Shown here: in pieces, positions 9,593 to 19,340 of the stretch
Position numbering within the stretch: the first letter of the stretch is position 1
How the letters are laid out: each line of letters opens with the position of its first letter
Made by a program: the position numbers and the translations under genes
The notes under the pieces: generated by a model
Databases searched by the model: none
Told to the model about the DNA's origin: nothing
The model's input: only the letters and a program-made list of their open reading frames with translations
Assembly (NCBI GenBank): GCA_037190845.1
Contig: JBBCJI010000022.1
Location: 1-64,000, forward strand
Direction of reading: 5' to 3'
Origin: JBEBVQ01 sp037190845
GTDB taxonomy: Bacteria; Bacteroidota; Bacteroidia; Chitinophagales; Chitinophagaceae
DNA length: 64,000 nucleotides

Positions 9593-12500
9593 TCAGTTTT
9601 TCCGTCCGATGATCATACGTTCTGTCCGTAATACCACACCTTGCGGATCTGTGATCCGGATCAGATAAACCCCTGCCGGGAAATGATGCACATCAAGATA
9701 TTGCAGACCTGCTGTTACAGAACGGCTTCGCATCACACGGCCATCCATAGCAGACAGCAATACAGCGACCGGTTCCGGTGAGTCTATATATATTTTCTCA
9801 GCAGCAGGATTCGGGAAGATACGAATGTCCCCGGTGCTAAAGCCGGCAACTACCAGTTGTATCATAACGGGATCGGAAGTCGCCTGACATCCGTTGGAGT
9901 CGGTTATGGTCACAGTGTAAGCACCGTTGGTATCTGCATCGTATGTCTGGCCTTCGGCGCCGGTCAGCACCTCACCATCCCTGTACCACTGGTAAGCGGC
10001 ATACCGGTCTGTAGACAGCGTCCGGTCCCCCGTCCGGGTCACCACCGGCTTGGCGGGTAACGGGTACAACTGCAGCGTAAGTGTATCAGAAGTGTCCGCC
10101 TCCGGCGCGGTACAATCTGCGCTGCCGGTCAGGATCACATACACCCGGTCTCCTGCAGCGGGTATATACCTGAATGTATCGCTGTTGCTGCCGGTCTGAA
10201 CCATATCCTTAAACCACCGGAACGAAGGCGCCGGCCCTCCTCCTGTATGCCCGGCCACCAGCGTAACGGCGCTTCCTTCGCATACCCGCTCCTGCGGATA
10301 CGCTGTAATGTGTACGTCCGGCACTGCTATCGGCAGTATATTCAGGGTTATGATATTGCTTGCAGTATCCGGGTGCAGTGCACACTCTTCATGGTTAGTT
10401 ATGACCACATGGATGGTATCCGTGCCTGTTGTTGCGTTGTAAGTATACACCGGGCTGTTTGTGCCCGTATTGACGCTGCCTTTTTTCCATTGATAAGACG
10501 GGTTAGCCCCTCCGTTAACCGGCGTTGCCGTAAAAGTCACCTGTGTTCCTTCACATACCGGGCTGTTACGGTCTGCCGTAATATGCACGGACGGCGTATC
10601 CAGTTGCGGACAGGCGGTAAATTCATAGGCTCCTATGTCAGGTGGAGTACCTCTTGGTGTGCCCAGGATGTCTGTGCTTAATGCGCCATAAGCAATGCCG
10701 GCATCATCTACTTTCCGTTTGGTAGGCCTGGGCAGCGCAACAGATTCGAATACCGGATCAGCCTCAAGCGAGTGGGTATCCTGACCGGCCGCCTGCCAGG
10801 ACGCAAGATTTGCGGCCAGGGAAACGGGCGTGGTACCGTCCAGCCAGGCTGCAGTATGACCGCCCGGCACCCAGATCACATTATAATCACTGCGCACTGA
10901 TGTATCAGGCCGTGCAGCAGAAGCCAGCAGGATACCGGCTTTGAAGCCGGTGGCAGGTTGTGTGATGCTGATGATGTTATTCCTGAGCACTGCCCGTGTA
11001 TTATGTACGGCTGCCCTGATACCGTACAGGGTACCGCTGGTTGCAGCGGTATGGTTCATGGCGATGGTATTATTATAAACTTCAGAGCGCATATTGGCTG
11101 ATTCCAGCAGTATCCCGGTCATGCGGCCCAACACGGGATTGACATCATGGATCACATTGTTGTACACTTTATGGCCGAGGCCGGCAGCCAGGCATATCCC
11201 GGAGAAGTCCATTGTGCTCAATCCGGATACGGAAATCCGGATCCGGTTATTAAAAATAATTCCATTCGTATTGTTCAATCCGCCATAGTATATCCCACGG
11301 CTTTGTTGGGATGTCAGTATACCTTTATCAATTTGGTTGTTACTTACCACGGCGCCGTCCGTTTCATGAAAACGCACCCCGCCGCCAACACAATTGGCAA
11401 AGACATTGCTGTCCACGACAATACCCGTAGCCGGGAACGAGCCGTTGACCCCCGTTACCGAAACGCCATAATCTCCGCCTGAAGTGGAATTCTTCGAAAT
11501 GCGGATGTCTTCAAATGTCCCCCCCGGGTGCGTAAAATCTTTTTCCGATGCGTTAAATACAAATGCTCCCATCAGCCCGGTGACACTGGTCCCCATATCT
11601 ACGTTACAGCCGGTAATACTGATATGCCTGCCCGAATCTACAGCATGTACGGCAATGAAGGCATTGGAGCCTGACACTACATTTATTGTCAGATTCCTCA
11701 TATTAAAATAACTGACACCGTTCAGCTGTATAATATTGATATTCGGATCGCTGATTAAAATCGGCCCGGCGGATGTGATCACGGCTCCGTTTCCTTCAAT
11801 AGTAACAGAAGCTGCCGGACCTGACCCGCTGATCTTTTCAAAAACGACCTGCTCCAGGTACGGGCCGCTTCCCGGCTCGACAGCCGCAATTACATTGCCC
11901 GAGATACCGCACTGTGTAAGATCGTTTGAGAAATCAGCAAAGCTGGCGTAGTTCCTTCCGCCCGTCGGCAGTCCGCTGTTTATGGAATAGCTGCCGGAAA
12001 GCGGATGGCACACCTGAATACTTTTAGTTACACGGTTATTAGTGGTATCAGTATCCGTCCCCCCGTTTACGCTTGTTATCTTTACATCTATGGTATGGTT
12101 GCCGGCTGTGAAATTCACATTGCCAATGACTACGTCCGTAGCCTGGCTGGTGGTTAATGAACCGGTCCAGCTATAAGTTACCGGCCCGGATGCATTGATG
12201 CTGTATGTTATTTCCGCGCTTGTGAGTGTTGCGGCGCCTGCGTTCTGGAGGCTTACGGTTATGTCCTGGTTGCCTGGCACACCGGTAAGCGGGCGGGGCA
12301 TGGCAGTGAGCGCTCCGTCGGCGCCTGTTTCGGGTATTTTAAATCTTATAAGCGGACGGGGATGCGATCTGGTAAGTCTGGCCGGCGGAGCATCGGTTCG
12401 GTCACTGGCATTCGCAGCAGTATTGGTCGCAGTGCCCCGCACAGCCCAGTCAAACGCCGTTGCTCCCGTAGTCCAGTCTCCCGGGCGTATCAGCTCTGTA

Positions 12501-13033
12501 ATTACCTGTACATTATCAGTGCCGTTCCAGGTAAATATCGCCTGACTAAAATTAAAATCGAGCCAGCCTGTTGCTGCGGGGATGCTGACGGATGTATGCT
12601 CATATACCAGGGTAGCGCCGTTTATCTGGTCATCCCAGGCAATGGTTGACGTCGTAAATGAGTTGGCAGAGAGCGGCTTCAGCCAGACCCGGAAGGTTAT
12701 TCCGTTACCCGTGTAGCCTGCAGCGCCCTGCTTTGACCAGCCTATCCCCGAAAACTGGTCGCCGGCCGTGACACCGGCGGCTGTTAATTCTGTAGAACGG
12801 TAAATGGCGGTATGGCGTTCGATCCGGTCGCCGGATGCAGTGGAATTGGAAGGCCCGTTTTGTGTGGTTCCGCTTGGCGAACCAATTTCGATGTATGTCT
12901 GGGAGAATGCAGGGAGGGGAATGATAAAGCAGAATAATAGTATTGCCTTAGAACACAGGGACCGTATGGTAAAGAAATGACTTCGACAACAATTACCTTT
13001 AGTTTTTAATGACTTGTAGAATCCAGTATTCAT
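9593..13033 (-). CDS. Right-handed beta-helix, Ig-repeat protein with type A T9SS sorting domain
   Basis: A 1146-residue secreted protein. The N-terminus is a long signal region (MNTGFYKSLKTKGNC... to about residue 45, PLPAFSQ). Next come a beta-sandwich region (about 45-230, with GDRIERHTAIYRSTEL), a CARDB-like domain (about 235-340, NQDITVSLQNAGAATLTSAEITYSIN), and a parallel beta-helix (about 380-790) seen as repeated N/G-rich turns such as YFNMRNLTINVVSGSN and NVIHDVNP. Two or three Ig-like modules follow (VCEGTQVTFTATP, VCEGSAVTLVAGH). The end (about 1070-1146, IRIFPNPAAEKIYIDSPEP ... GVYLIRITDPQG) is a type A T9SS signal. Beta-helices of this sort often bind or cut polysaccharide, but no catalytic residues can be assigned here. 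Confidence 0.85.
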   Translation of the reverse strand: MNTGFYKSLKTKGNCCRSHFFTIRSLCSKAILLFCFIIPLPAFSQTYIEIGSPSGTTQNGPSNSTASGDRIERHTAIYRSTELTAAGVTAGDQFSGIGWSKQGAAGYTGNGITFRVWLKPLSANSFTTSTIAWDDQINGATLVYEHTSVSIPAATGWLDFNFSQAIFTWNGTDNVQVITELIRPGDWTTGATAFDWAVRGTATNTAANASDRTDAPPARLTRSHPRPLIRFKIPETGADGALTAMPRPLTGVPGNQDITVSLQNAGAATLTSAEITYSINASGPVTYSWTGSLTTSQATDVVIGNVNFTAGNHTIDVKITSVNGGTDTDTTNNRVTKSIQVCHPLSGSYSINSGLPTGGRNYASFADFSNDLTQCGISGNVIAAVEPGSGPYLEQVVFEKISGSGPAASVTIEGNGAVITSAGPILISDPNINIIQLNGVSYFNMRNLTINVVSGSNAFIAVHAVDSGRHISITGCNVDMGTSVTGLMGAFVFNASEKDFTHPGGTFEDIRISKNSTSGGDYGVSVTGVNGSFPATGIVVDSNVFANCVGGGVRFHETDGAVVSNNQIDKGILTSQQSRGIYYGGLNNTNGIIFNNRIRISVSGLSTMDFSGICLAAGLGHKVYNNVIHDVNPVLGRMTGILLESANMRSEVYNNTIAMNHTAATSGTLYGIRAAVHNTRAVLRNNIISITQPATGFKAGILLASAARPDTSVRSDYNVIWVPGGHTAAWLDGTTPVSLAANLASWQAAGQDTHSLEADPVFESVALPRPTKRKVDDAGIAYGALSTDILGTPRGTPPDIGAYEFTACPQLDTPSVHITADRNSPVCEGTQVTFTATPVNGGANPSYQWKKGSVNTGTNSPVYTYNATTGTDTIHVVITNHEECALHPDTASNIITLNILPIAVPDVHITAYPQERVCEGSAVTLVAGHTGGGPAPSFRWFKDMVQTGSNSDTFRYIPAAGDRVYVILTGSADCTAPEADTSDTLTLQLYPLPAKPVVTRTGDRTLSTDRYAAYQWYRDGEVLTGAEGQTYDADTNGAYTVTITDSNGCQATSDPVMIQLVVAGFSTGDIRIFPNPAAEKIYIDSPEPVAVLLSAMDGRVMRSRSVTAGLQYLDVHHFPAGVYLIRITDPQGVVLRTERMIIGRKN

Positions 13034-13256
13034 ATTATTTTTTTATAGTGTTTACGTGATATAATTTTTATTTGCACGGTTAGTCTGTAATCGTATTTAT
13101 GTTGTCCGTTAGCAGTTCCTGAATGAATTAATCTTTAATTTTGGTTCTGTTCAAAAGTTCCGGTTTGCGATTTTATGTTTATGTGAAATTATCAATTCCA
13201 GACTGCTCCTGAAACAGGGCTTTTGCCCCATTTTTATTATTTTGCTGAATAAGTGA

Positions 13257-13287
13257 CTTGTTTTAAACAACATAGAAGCTAAACTTG
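13257..13287 (+). promoter_or_regulatory. Bacteroidota-type promoter for the TPR kinase
   Basis: CTTG (13257-13260), a 19-bp spacer, then TAAACTTG (13280-13287) fits the TTTG-N19-21-TAnnTTTG consensus with one mismatch in each box. It predicts transcription from about 13294 and therefore argues against the upstream TTG at 13285 as the kinase start. Confidence 0.5.
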
Positions 13288-13320
13288 CATCCTGCCATCT
13301 TTTTATACCGGAAAATCATT

Positions 13321-15270
13321 TTGAGACTTTGCCTGTACATGAGCATGGCATTGCTTGCAGTGTCTGTGCCGGGGCAGGAGCAGGTCCCTGTTTCGTTCAG
13401 ATCCGGCATGCCAGACCTGCCGGGAGATACCAATGCTATACTGGAATATATCAGCGCAGCAAAACGACTACCGCCTTCCCGTAAAGAAACAGCATCCGAT
13501 CTGCTCGGCAACGCCCTGGAAGGCAGCAGGCGTATATTGTATAACAAGGGTGTACAGGAATCCGCATACCTGTTGGCAAAGATGCTTACCGATAAGGAAC
13601 AATATGTACAGGCAGTGGCTTTCTATGAAAAAAATCTCCGGGATTGCCTCAGATATCCCGGGTTGCATGAAGCAGCTTCCGGAATTCTAAATAATATAGG
13701 CAATATATATGTACAGCAGGGAAATTTCGATTCTGCCATTGTCTATTACAAGCGGGCGCTTCAGCTTTCGGAGCGCCTCGGCTTACACAGCCCCTGGATA
13801 TATAATAATCTCGGCGGGATATTCATCCAAACCGGGCAAGCCGGCCAGGCTCTGTACTATCTCGACAAAGGAGAACAGATTGCGTTAGCTGCTAATGACC
13901 ATTTCAACCTGATCAACATCTATGGAAACAAGATCAGCTATTACTTTGAAGCGGGCGACTGGGATCAAAGTATCTTATACGCCGGCAAAGCGCTCACTAC
14001 GGCAAGGCAATACGGCACAGCCGGTACGGAACTACAGGTATTGGCTAACCTGGGAGAATTATACCGCCGGAAAGGCCAGCCGGATAAAGCACTGCCTTAC
14101 CTTCTCGAAGCAAAAGCACTGAAAGAGAAAGCGTCGCCTTACTACTATAATCATTTATTAACCGTGCTGGGCAATACCTATCTCGACATGAAGCAGTATC
14201 GTATTGCCGAGCGTTATCTTCTGGAAGCTTTGAGTAAAAGCCGGGAAGCAGGTCTGAAACAGCAGATGATCATAACCTATGGAAGACTTTCCGACATTTA
14301 CCTCGCTACCGGAGACTATAAAAAAAGTCTTGAATACTATAAAATATCCAGGCAGGTAAAGGATAGTATTGAGCAGCAGGAAATGAAAAATAAACTGGCC
14401 GAATGGGATATCAAATACCAGAATAACGAAAAGGACAAGGCGCTGGCGCTGAAACAACTGCACATTAAGAACAAAAATGCCTGGCTGATGGGCATATCAG
14501 CCGCCTCCCTTTTACTGGTTGCCTTAGTAATCATCCTGTTTAATATTAACCGCATCAACAAGCATAAAAATAACCTGCAGGCCAGGGAAATAGATTTACT
14601 TCGGAGGGAACAGGAGATTGTACAATTGAAAGCCACGATCCGGGGTGAAGAAAAAGAAAGGGCACGTATTGCCCGGGAGCTTCACGATGGTGTGGGCGGA
14701 ATGCTTGCAGCTATCAACATGAACCTTTCCGACATGTGGAAGAAACAACAGGATCCTTCCGGCAGAATTTTGCTTGAGAAGATCCTCCGTATGGTAAAAG
14801 ATACAGGCAACGAAGTACGCAAGACATCTCACAACCTCCTGCCGGATGTATTGACCAGGCACAATCTGGAAGAAGCGCTCCTGGTGTATTGCGAGCAGGT
14901 TAATATCGAAAACACGCTGAAAATTGCATTTCAATATCATGTTGATATAGAAGGGCTCGACAAATCAACAGAACTTGTATTATACCGGATCAGCCAGGAG
15001 TTGCTGCAAAATATTTTAAAACATTCAAAAGCTTCCGCAGCATGGATCATGATCAAACAGCTTAATCAAAAGCTCAGTATTATTGTAGAAGATAACGGGG
15101 TCGGCTTTGATCCCGGAAAATATAATAACGGATACGGGCTGCTCAATCTGGAGCACAGGGTAAAAGCACTTGAGGGCACACTGGATATTGTATCTACCCC
15201 GGACCATGGCACGACCATTCATATAGAGTTTGATATCGATAACCTGAAGAAAAAATCTCTCCCCGTATGA
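13321..15270 (+). CDS. TPR-containing sensor histidine kinase (HisKA_3/NarX type)
   Basis: The chosen start is a TTG at 13321 giving MRLCLYMSMALLAVSVPGQ, a signal peptide; 13285 (TTG) overlaps the -7 box and 13339 (ATG) would leave almost no signal peptide. The 649-residue protein has about six tetratricopeptide repeats (residues ~90-370), a membrane helix (near LMGISAASLLLVALVIILF), a coiled coil, a HisKA_3 dimerisation domain with the phospho-accepting His455 in RIARELHDGVGG, and an HATPase_c domain (NILKHSKASAAW, EDNGVGFDP). It should autophosphorylate and pass phosphate to the regulator encoded next, whose ATG overlaps its stop by 4 bp. TPR sensors of this class are common in Bacteroidota; the signal is unknown. 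Confidence 0.9.
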   Translation: MRLCLYMSMALLAVSVPGQEQVPVSFRSGMPDLPGDTNAILEYISAAKRLPPSRKETASDLLGNALEGSRRILYNKGVQESAYLLAKMLTDKEQYVQAVAFYEKNLRDCLRYPGLHEAASGILNNIGNIYVQQGNFDSAIVYYKRALQLSERLGLHSPWIYNNLGGIFIQTGQAGQALYYLDKGEQIALAANDHFNLINIYGNKISYYFEAGDWDQSILYAGKALTTARQYGTAGTELQVLANLGELYRRKGQPDKALPYLLEAKALKEKASPYYYNHLLTVLGNTYLDMKQYRIAERYLLEALSKSREAGLKQQMIITYGRLSDIYLATGDYKKSLEYYKISRQVKDSIEQQEMKNKLAEWDIKYQNNEKDKALALKQLHIKNKNAWLMGISAASLLLVALVIILFNINRINKHKNNLQAREIDLLRREQEIVQLKATIRGEEKERARIARELHDGVGGMLAAINMNLSDMWKKQQDPSGRILLEKILRMVKDTGNEVRKTSHNLLPDVLTRHNLEEALLVYCEQVNIENTLKIAFQYHVDIEGLDKSTELVLYRISQELLQNILKHSKASAAWIMIKQLNQKLSIIVEDNGVGFDPGKYNNGYGLLNLEHRVKALEGTLDIVSTPDHGTTIHIEFDIDNLKKKSLPV

Positions 15271-15905
15271 ATATAAAAATCGCGATAGCAGACGATCACC
15301 CGATGGTTATCAGCGGAGTAAAAGATATCTTATCCGATGTCACTCATTTTGAATTCACCGGCGCCTATGCTGATGGCTATGAGCTGATGAATGGCCTGCA
15401 GCTTATACTCCCCGATATCCTGCTGCTGGATATACAGATGCCGGGTAAATCGGGTGACCGGCTCCTGCTGGACATCCTGAAGAAATACCCGGATCTGAAG
15501 GTCATCGTCCTTTCCAGTTTCGACAGCATCCTCTACATCAACAATATGATGCGGAACGGAGCCAGGGGATACCTCTTGAAAACGGCAGATAAAAATACAC
15601 TTATAACCGCTATTATAACGGTCTTTGACGGAGGGGAATACCTGGAGCCTGCTGTAAAGGAAAAGACGGAAGCCATAGAGATGGGGATAAACAAGATGCT
15701 TGCTATCAAATTCATACTTACTCCCAGGGAGAAAGAAGTGCTTCAGATGATTGTAAATGGCCTGACCAATGCAGAAATCGCCAAACACCTATTCCTGAGC
15801 ATTCATACGATAGAGAATTACAGGGACAACATCCTTTTGAAATTAGAGGCAAAAAATACTGCGGATCTTGTAAAAAAGGCGCTTACATCGGGTCTGGCAG
15901 AATAA
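15267..15905 (+). CDS. NarL/LuxR-family response regulator
   Basis: A 212-residue two-domain regulator. The receiver domain (1-120) has the acidic pair D9-D10 (IADDH), the phosphorylation site D55 (LLLDIQMPG), a Ser in VLSSFDS and a Lys in LLKTADK. The C-terminal LuxR-type helix-turn-helix (about 148-208) reads LTPREKEVLQMIVNGLTNAEIAKHLFLSIHTIENYRDNI. The gene overlaps the kinase gene by ATGA, so the pair is translationally coupled. It is paralogous to the regulator at 39046-39684. DNA targets cannot be read from the sequence. Confidence 0.94.
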   Translation: MNIKIAIADDHPMVISGVKDILSDVTHFEFTGAYADGYELMNGLQLILPDILLLDIQMPGKSGDRLLLDILKKYPDLKVIVLSSFDSILYINNMMRNGARGYLLKTADKNTLITAIITVFDGGEYLEPAVKEKTEAIEMGINKMLAIKFILTPREKEVLQMIVNGLTNAEIAKHLFLSIHTIENYRDNILLKLEAKNTADLVKKALTSGLAE

Positions 15906-15954
15906 TGCTTGCGCACAGACCTTTCTTAAGGCTGCTATTTGGAAGTGAATAAGC

Positions 15955-17262
15955 TCATACAACCTCCCCTTCCAGGTCGTAATCGTATGCTTTCGTGATC
16001 TTTACCTGTACAAATTCGCCAGCCGGGAGGGTTTTCTTACTGTGAATGATCACTTCGTTGTCCACTTCCACACTGTCAAATTCTGTGCGACCTATATAGC
16101 GACCGGCTTCTTTTTTGTCAATGATCACTTTAAAGATCTGACCTGTCTTCTCCTGGTTTTTTTCGTAAGATATCTCCTGCTGGACGTCCATGATCTCCTG
16201 TGCCCTGGCGGCCTTTTCCGCAGCGGGGATATTGTCTTTCAGGTCGTAGGCAGAAGTGTTTTCTTCATGCGAGTAGGTGAAAATGCCCACCCGGTCGAGG
16301 CGTACGTCTTCAAGAAATGCTTTCAGCTCTTCCACATCATCACGGGTCTCGCCGGGGAATCCGGTGATCAATGTGGTGCGTATGCATATGCCGGGTACTT
16401 TTTCCCGTATGGCGGCAATCAGGTCGTATATTTCTCGTTTGTCCATCTGCCGCCGCATGGCTTTGAGCATGTGATCGGAGATATGTTGTAACGGCATGTC
16501 GAGGTAATTACAGATGTTAGGCCGTTCACGCATTACATCCAGTATGTCGAGCGGGAACTTGGAAGGATAGGCATAATGCAGGCGGATCCATTCCAGCCCG
16601 GACACATCCGACAAATGCTTCAGCAGATCAGCCAGTGCACGTTTTTTGTAAATATCCAGTCCATAGTATGTGAGTTCCTGTGCGATGAGCATTACTTCCT
16701 TCACGCCCATCTGCACCAGTTTTTTGGCCTCTGTTACTATTTCTTCAATTGTTTTGGATACGTGTCCGCCACGCATGAGGGGAATGGCACAGAAAGAACA
16801 GGTACGGTTACAACCTTCGGATATCTTCAGGTAGGCATAATGTTTTGGTGTGCTGAGCAGCCTTTCTCCGATCAGCTCTTTTTTATAATCGGCATTAAAT
16901 TGTTTGAGTATCAGCGGCAGTTCCATGGTGCCGAACCAGGCATCCACTTCCGGGATTTCCTGAAGCAGATTTTCCCGGTAACGCTCGCTGAGGCATCCTG
17001 TAACATACACTTTGTCAAGCCGTCCGCGCCGTTTAAGCTCTACCTGCTCAAGGATGGTATTGATGCTTTCTTCTTTCGCTTTGTCTATAAAACCGCAGGT
17101 GTTGACGACAACGATATTATGATCCAGCTTTTCATTTTCATGTGCCACCCGGATGCCGTTCGCATGCAATTGTCCGCTCAGCACTTCGCTGTCTACCATG
17201 TTTTTGGAGCAGCCGAGTGTGATGATATTTACCTTATCCTTTTTTAATGTTCTTGCTTTCAC
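15955..17262 (-). CDS. rimO: Ribosomal protein S12 methylthiotransferase RimO
   Basis: A 435-residue radical-SAM enzyme that adds a methylthio group to the conserved Asp of ribosomal protein S12. The N-terminal methylthiotransferase domain supplies three cluster cysteines (C18 in LGCSKNMVDSE, C56, C90). The radical-SAM motif CNRTCSFC gives C151, C155 and C158. A TRAM domain (about 370-435) ends the protein. The LGCSKNMVDSE signature separates RimO from the tRNA enzyme MiaB. The gene sits 29 bp downstream of der on the same strand. Confidence 0.95.
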   Translation of the reverse strand: MKARTLKKDKVNIITLGCSKNMVDSEVLSGQLHANGIRVAHENEKLDHNIVVVNTCGFIDKAKEESINTILEQVELKRRGRLDKVYVTGCLSERYRENLLQEIPEVDAWFGTMELPLILKQFNADYKKELIGERLLSTPKHYAYLKISEGCNRTCSFCAIPLMRGGHVSKTIEEIVTEAKKLVQMGVKEVMLIAQELTYYGLDIYKKRALADLLKHLSDVSGLEWIRLHYAYPSKFPLDILDVMRERPNICNYLDMPLQHISDHMLKAMRRQMDKREIYDLIAAIREKVPGICIRTTLITGFPGETRDDVEELKAFLEDVRLDRVGIFTYSHEENTSAYDLKDNIPAAEKAARAQEIMDVQQEISYEKNQEKTGQIFKVIIDKKEAGRYIGRTEFDSVEVDNEVIIHSKKTLPAGEFVQVKITKAYDYDLEGEVV

Positions 17263-17291
17263 AATATCGGTTTACGCAGGATCAGCTCATT

Positions 17292-18605
17292 TTATTTTTT
17301 CCGGAAAAAAATACGTACCGGTACGCCGGTAAAATTGAAATGGCTTCGCAGCTTATTTTCAATAAAGTTTTTATAAGGTGTCTTTATGGCATCCGGATAG
17401 TTGGCAAAAAAAGCAAATGACGGTACCACGGTGGGGATCTGGGAGGCAAATTTGATCTTTACGGAATGTCCTCTGGTCATGGGCGGCGGGTAGCGCTCAA
17501 TTTCCTTCAGCATGATTTCATTTAAGACAGATGTGCTGATCCGCCGTTGCCGGTTTTCGTATACTTCAATAGCCTTTTCCATTGCCTGGAATATCCGTTT
17601 TTTCTCTTTGGCGGAGATAAAGATCACCGGCACATCCGTAAAAGGAGCAATCTTTTTCTTGATTTCCTGCTCATAATCCCGTGCAGTATTTGTTTCTTTC
17701 TCTGCCAGGTCCCATTTGTTGATCAGCAACACAATGCCTTTTCCTTTACGGGTAGCCAGGCTGAAGATGCTCACATCCTGTGCGGTTATACCCTGCTGGG
17801 CATCAATGAGCTGTATGCAGACGTCGGCTTCATCCATCGCACGGATGGCGCGTATCACGGAGTAAAACTCCAGGTCTTCATGTACATTGCTTTTTTTACG
17901 CAGGCCTGCAGTGTCTATGAGTATAAACTCTTTTCCGAATTGTTTGTAATGGGTATGAATGGTATCTCTTGTAGTGCCGGGGATGTCTGATACAATCGTC
18001 CGTTCTTCTCCGATCAGCGCGTTCAGCAGGGTGGATTTACCGGCATTCGGCTGGCCGATGATGGCGAATTTCGGTATGGCATTATCTTCCTTTTCTTCTG
18101 CCGGCTGATCCGGTATATGAGCAGCAATTTCGTCGAGTAATTCGCCGGTTCCACTGCCGGAAATAGAGGACAGGAAGAATGTATGGTCAAATCCCAGTCC
18201 GTAAAACTCAGTTGCATCCAGCGCTCTTGCCGGGTTATCCACTTTATTGACGACGAGCAGCACGGGTTTGGGGCTCCGGCGCAGCAGGCCGGCCATTTCT
18301 TCATCTTGTCCGGTGATGCCGGTAATAGTATCGCAAACGAACAGCAGCAAGTCTGCTTCGTCAAGCGCAATCAGCACCTGCTTGCGTATTTCCCGCTCAA
18401 AAACATCTTCAGAACGGGCAACAAATCCGCCGGTATCAATGAGATTGAACGTTTTACCGTTCCAGTCGGCAATTCCGTACTGACGGTCGCGGGTTACGCC
18501 GCTGACATCGTCAACAATGGCTTTCCGTTGTTCCAGCAGGCGGTTAAAGAGGGTGGATTTCCCTACGTTGGGTCTTCCTACAATGGCAACAGTAAATCCC
18601 GGCAT
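17292..18605 (-). CDS. der: Ribosome-assembly GTPase Der (EngA)
   Basis: A 437-residue protein with two GTPase domains in tandem: the first has GRPNVGKST (residues 8-16) and DTGG, the second GQPNAGKST (around residue 185), DTAGL and NKWD. A KH-like domain follows (about 355-437). This double-G-domain layout is unique to Der, which works in 50S subunit maturation. An exact -7 box (TAAATTTG) lies 17 bp upstream, at the edge of a nonamer-word repeat. Confidence 0.95.
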   Translation of the reverse strand: MPGFTVAIVGRPNVGKSTLFNRLLEQRKAIVDDVSGVTRDRQYGIADWNGKTFNLIDTGGFVARSEDVFEREIRKQVLIALDEADLLLFVCDTITGITGQDEEMAGLLRRSPKPVLLVVNKVDNPARALDATEFYGLGFDHTFFLSSISGSGTGELLDEIAAHIPDQPAEEKEDNAIPKFAIIGQPNAGKSTLLNALIGEERTIVSDIPGTTRDTIHTHYKQFGKEFILIDTAGLRKKSNVHEDLEFYSVIRAIRAMDEADVCIQLIDAQQGITAQDVSIFSLATRKGKGIVLLINKWDLAEKETNTARDYEQEIKKKIAPFTDVPVIFISAKEKKRIFQAMEKAIEVYENRQRRISTSVLNEIMLKEIERYPPPMTRGHSVKIKFASQIPTVVPSFAFFANYPDAIKTPYKNFIENKLRSHFNFTGVPVRIFFRKK

Positions 18606-18621
18606 GTATAAAATTGAGGTG

Positions 18622-18629
18622 CAAATTTA
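18622..18629 (-). promoter_or_regulatory. -7 promoter element for der
   Basis: TAAATTTG on the minus strand matches TAnnTTTG exactly, 17 bp upstream of the der ATG. The matching -33 position would fall inside the adjacent nonamer-word repeat (from 18634). Confidence 0.45.
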
Positions 18630-18633
18630 GGGT

Positions 18634-18757
18634 AAAAGATGTGTTTGGATGTGGGAGATGTGACAGATGTGCTTGATGTGTGAAATATGTTTAACGTGTT
18701 GGGTGGAAAGAGCTATAAAAACACATCTGTCACATCAAGCACATTTCACACATCAAA
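18634..18757. repeat. Nonamer-word inverted repeat, copy A
   Basis: The left part is a run of mostly 9-bp words ending in ATGTG (for example ACAGATGTG and CTTGATGTG, 18663-18680). The right part (18722-18757) is a run of the reverse complements. CTTGATGTG is shared exactly, but the flanking words ACAGATGTG and TGAAATRTG appear in swapped order in the two arms. It lies between rlpA-like and der, both on the minus strand. Function unknown. Confidence 0.8.
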
Positions 18758-18830
18758 ACTACCCGCAAATAAATAAGCTCATCCCCTGAATTCAGGCATG
18801 AGCTTAATAAGGATGTGATAACAGGCAGAT

Positions 18831-19274
18831 TTACAGTTCATTTTGCCTGGATACCACAAATTCCCGTTGTGCCAGAATGCCTTTTTTACCTTCTTCGGCG
18901 GGCACGATCTCAACGATCACCTTGGTCAGCCCCTGGCTGACGAAACCAAGCTGCTCTGCTGCAATACTTGCCAGATCTATTTCTCTCTTATTGGTTGCCG
19001 CCATACGGTCGTTGATACGCACGTATACGACACGGCCATTATTGAGATTGGTTACTTTTACGTAAGAACCCAGTTTCAAACGGTTACTGGCTGCAGTGAA
19101 TTTTCCGTTGTCGAAAATTTCACCGTTAGCGGTAGGGCGGCCTTCAAATTTATCGTGGTAATAGCTGGCAACACCCTGTGCAGATGTTTTGTTGTCAATG
19201 ACACGTTCCTGCGCAAACACCTGTAACCCTGAAAAGAATAATGCGCTTAATAATACAATCAGCCTCATGTTCAT
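18831..19274 (-). CDS. RlpA-like double-psi beta-barrel protein (septal ring lytic transglycosylase family)
   Basis: A 147-residue secreted protein. The signal peptide is cleaved near VFAQ (residues 1-22); there is no lipobox, unlike the lipoprotein RlpA of Proteobacteria. The rest is one RlpA-like domain: GVASYYHDKFEGRPTANGEIFD, then LKLGSYVKVTNLNNGRVVYVRINDR and REIDLASIAAEQLGF. RlpA enzymes cut glycan strands lacking peptide stems, but many RlpA-like domains are not shown to be active. There is no SPOR domain. An exact -7 box lies 16 bp upstream. Family certain, enzymatic activity open. Confidence 0.88.
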   Translation of the reverse strand: MNMRLIVLLSALFFSGLQVFAQERVIDNKTSAQGVASYYHDKFEGRPTANGEIFDNGKFTAASNRLKLGSYVKVTNLNNGRVVYVRINDRMAATNKREIDLASIAAEQLGFVSQGLTKVIVEIVPAEEGKKGILAQREFVVSRQNEL

Positions 19275-19290
19275 TTTTTTGGTTCGGGTG

Positions 19291-19298
19291 CAAAGATA
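19291..19298 (-). promoter_or_regulatory. -7 promoter element for the RlpA-like gene
   Basis: TATCTTTG on the minus strand is an exact TAnnTTTG match 16 bp upstream of the ATG at 19274. No good -33 TTTG is seen. Confidence 0.45.
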
Positions 19299-19340
19299 AT
19301 CAATATCCTGCTGAAAATGCCTGTCCTATTAATTATTTAC

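Noticed and set aside
13205..13240. GGGC-TTTT-GCCC mini-hairpin with T-rich tail
   Set aside because: A four-base stem upstream of a promoter is too short to support a terminator call.
15330..15788. 152-codon minus-strand frame over the first response regulator
   Set aside because: Overlaps a gene with full receiver and helix-turn-helix motifs; composition is that of an antisense frame.
16576..17247. 223-codon plus-strand frame over rimO
   Set aside because: Antisense to rimO, rich in Phe/Cys/His as expected for the opposite strand, no recognisable domain.
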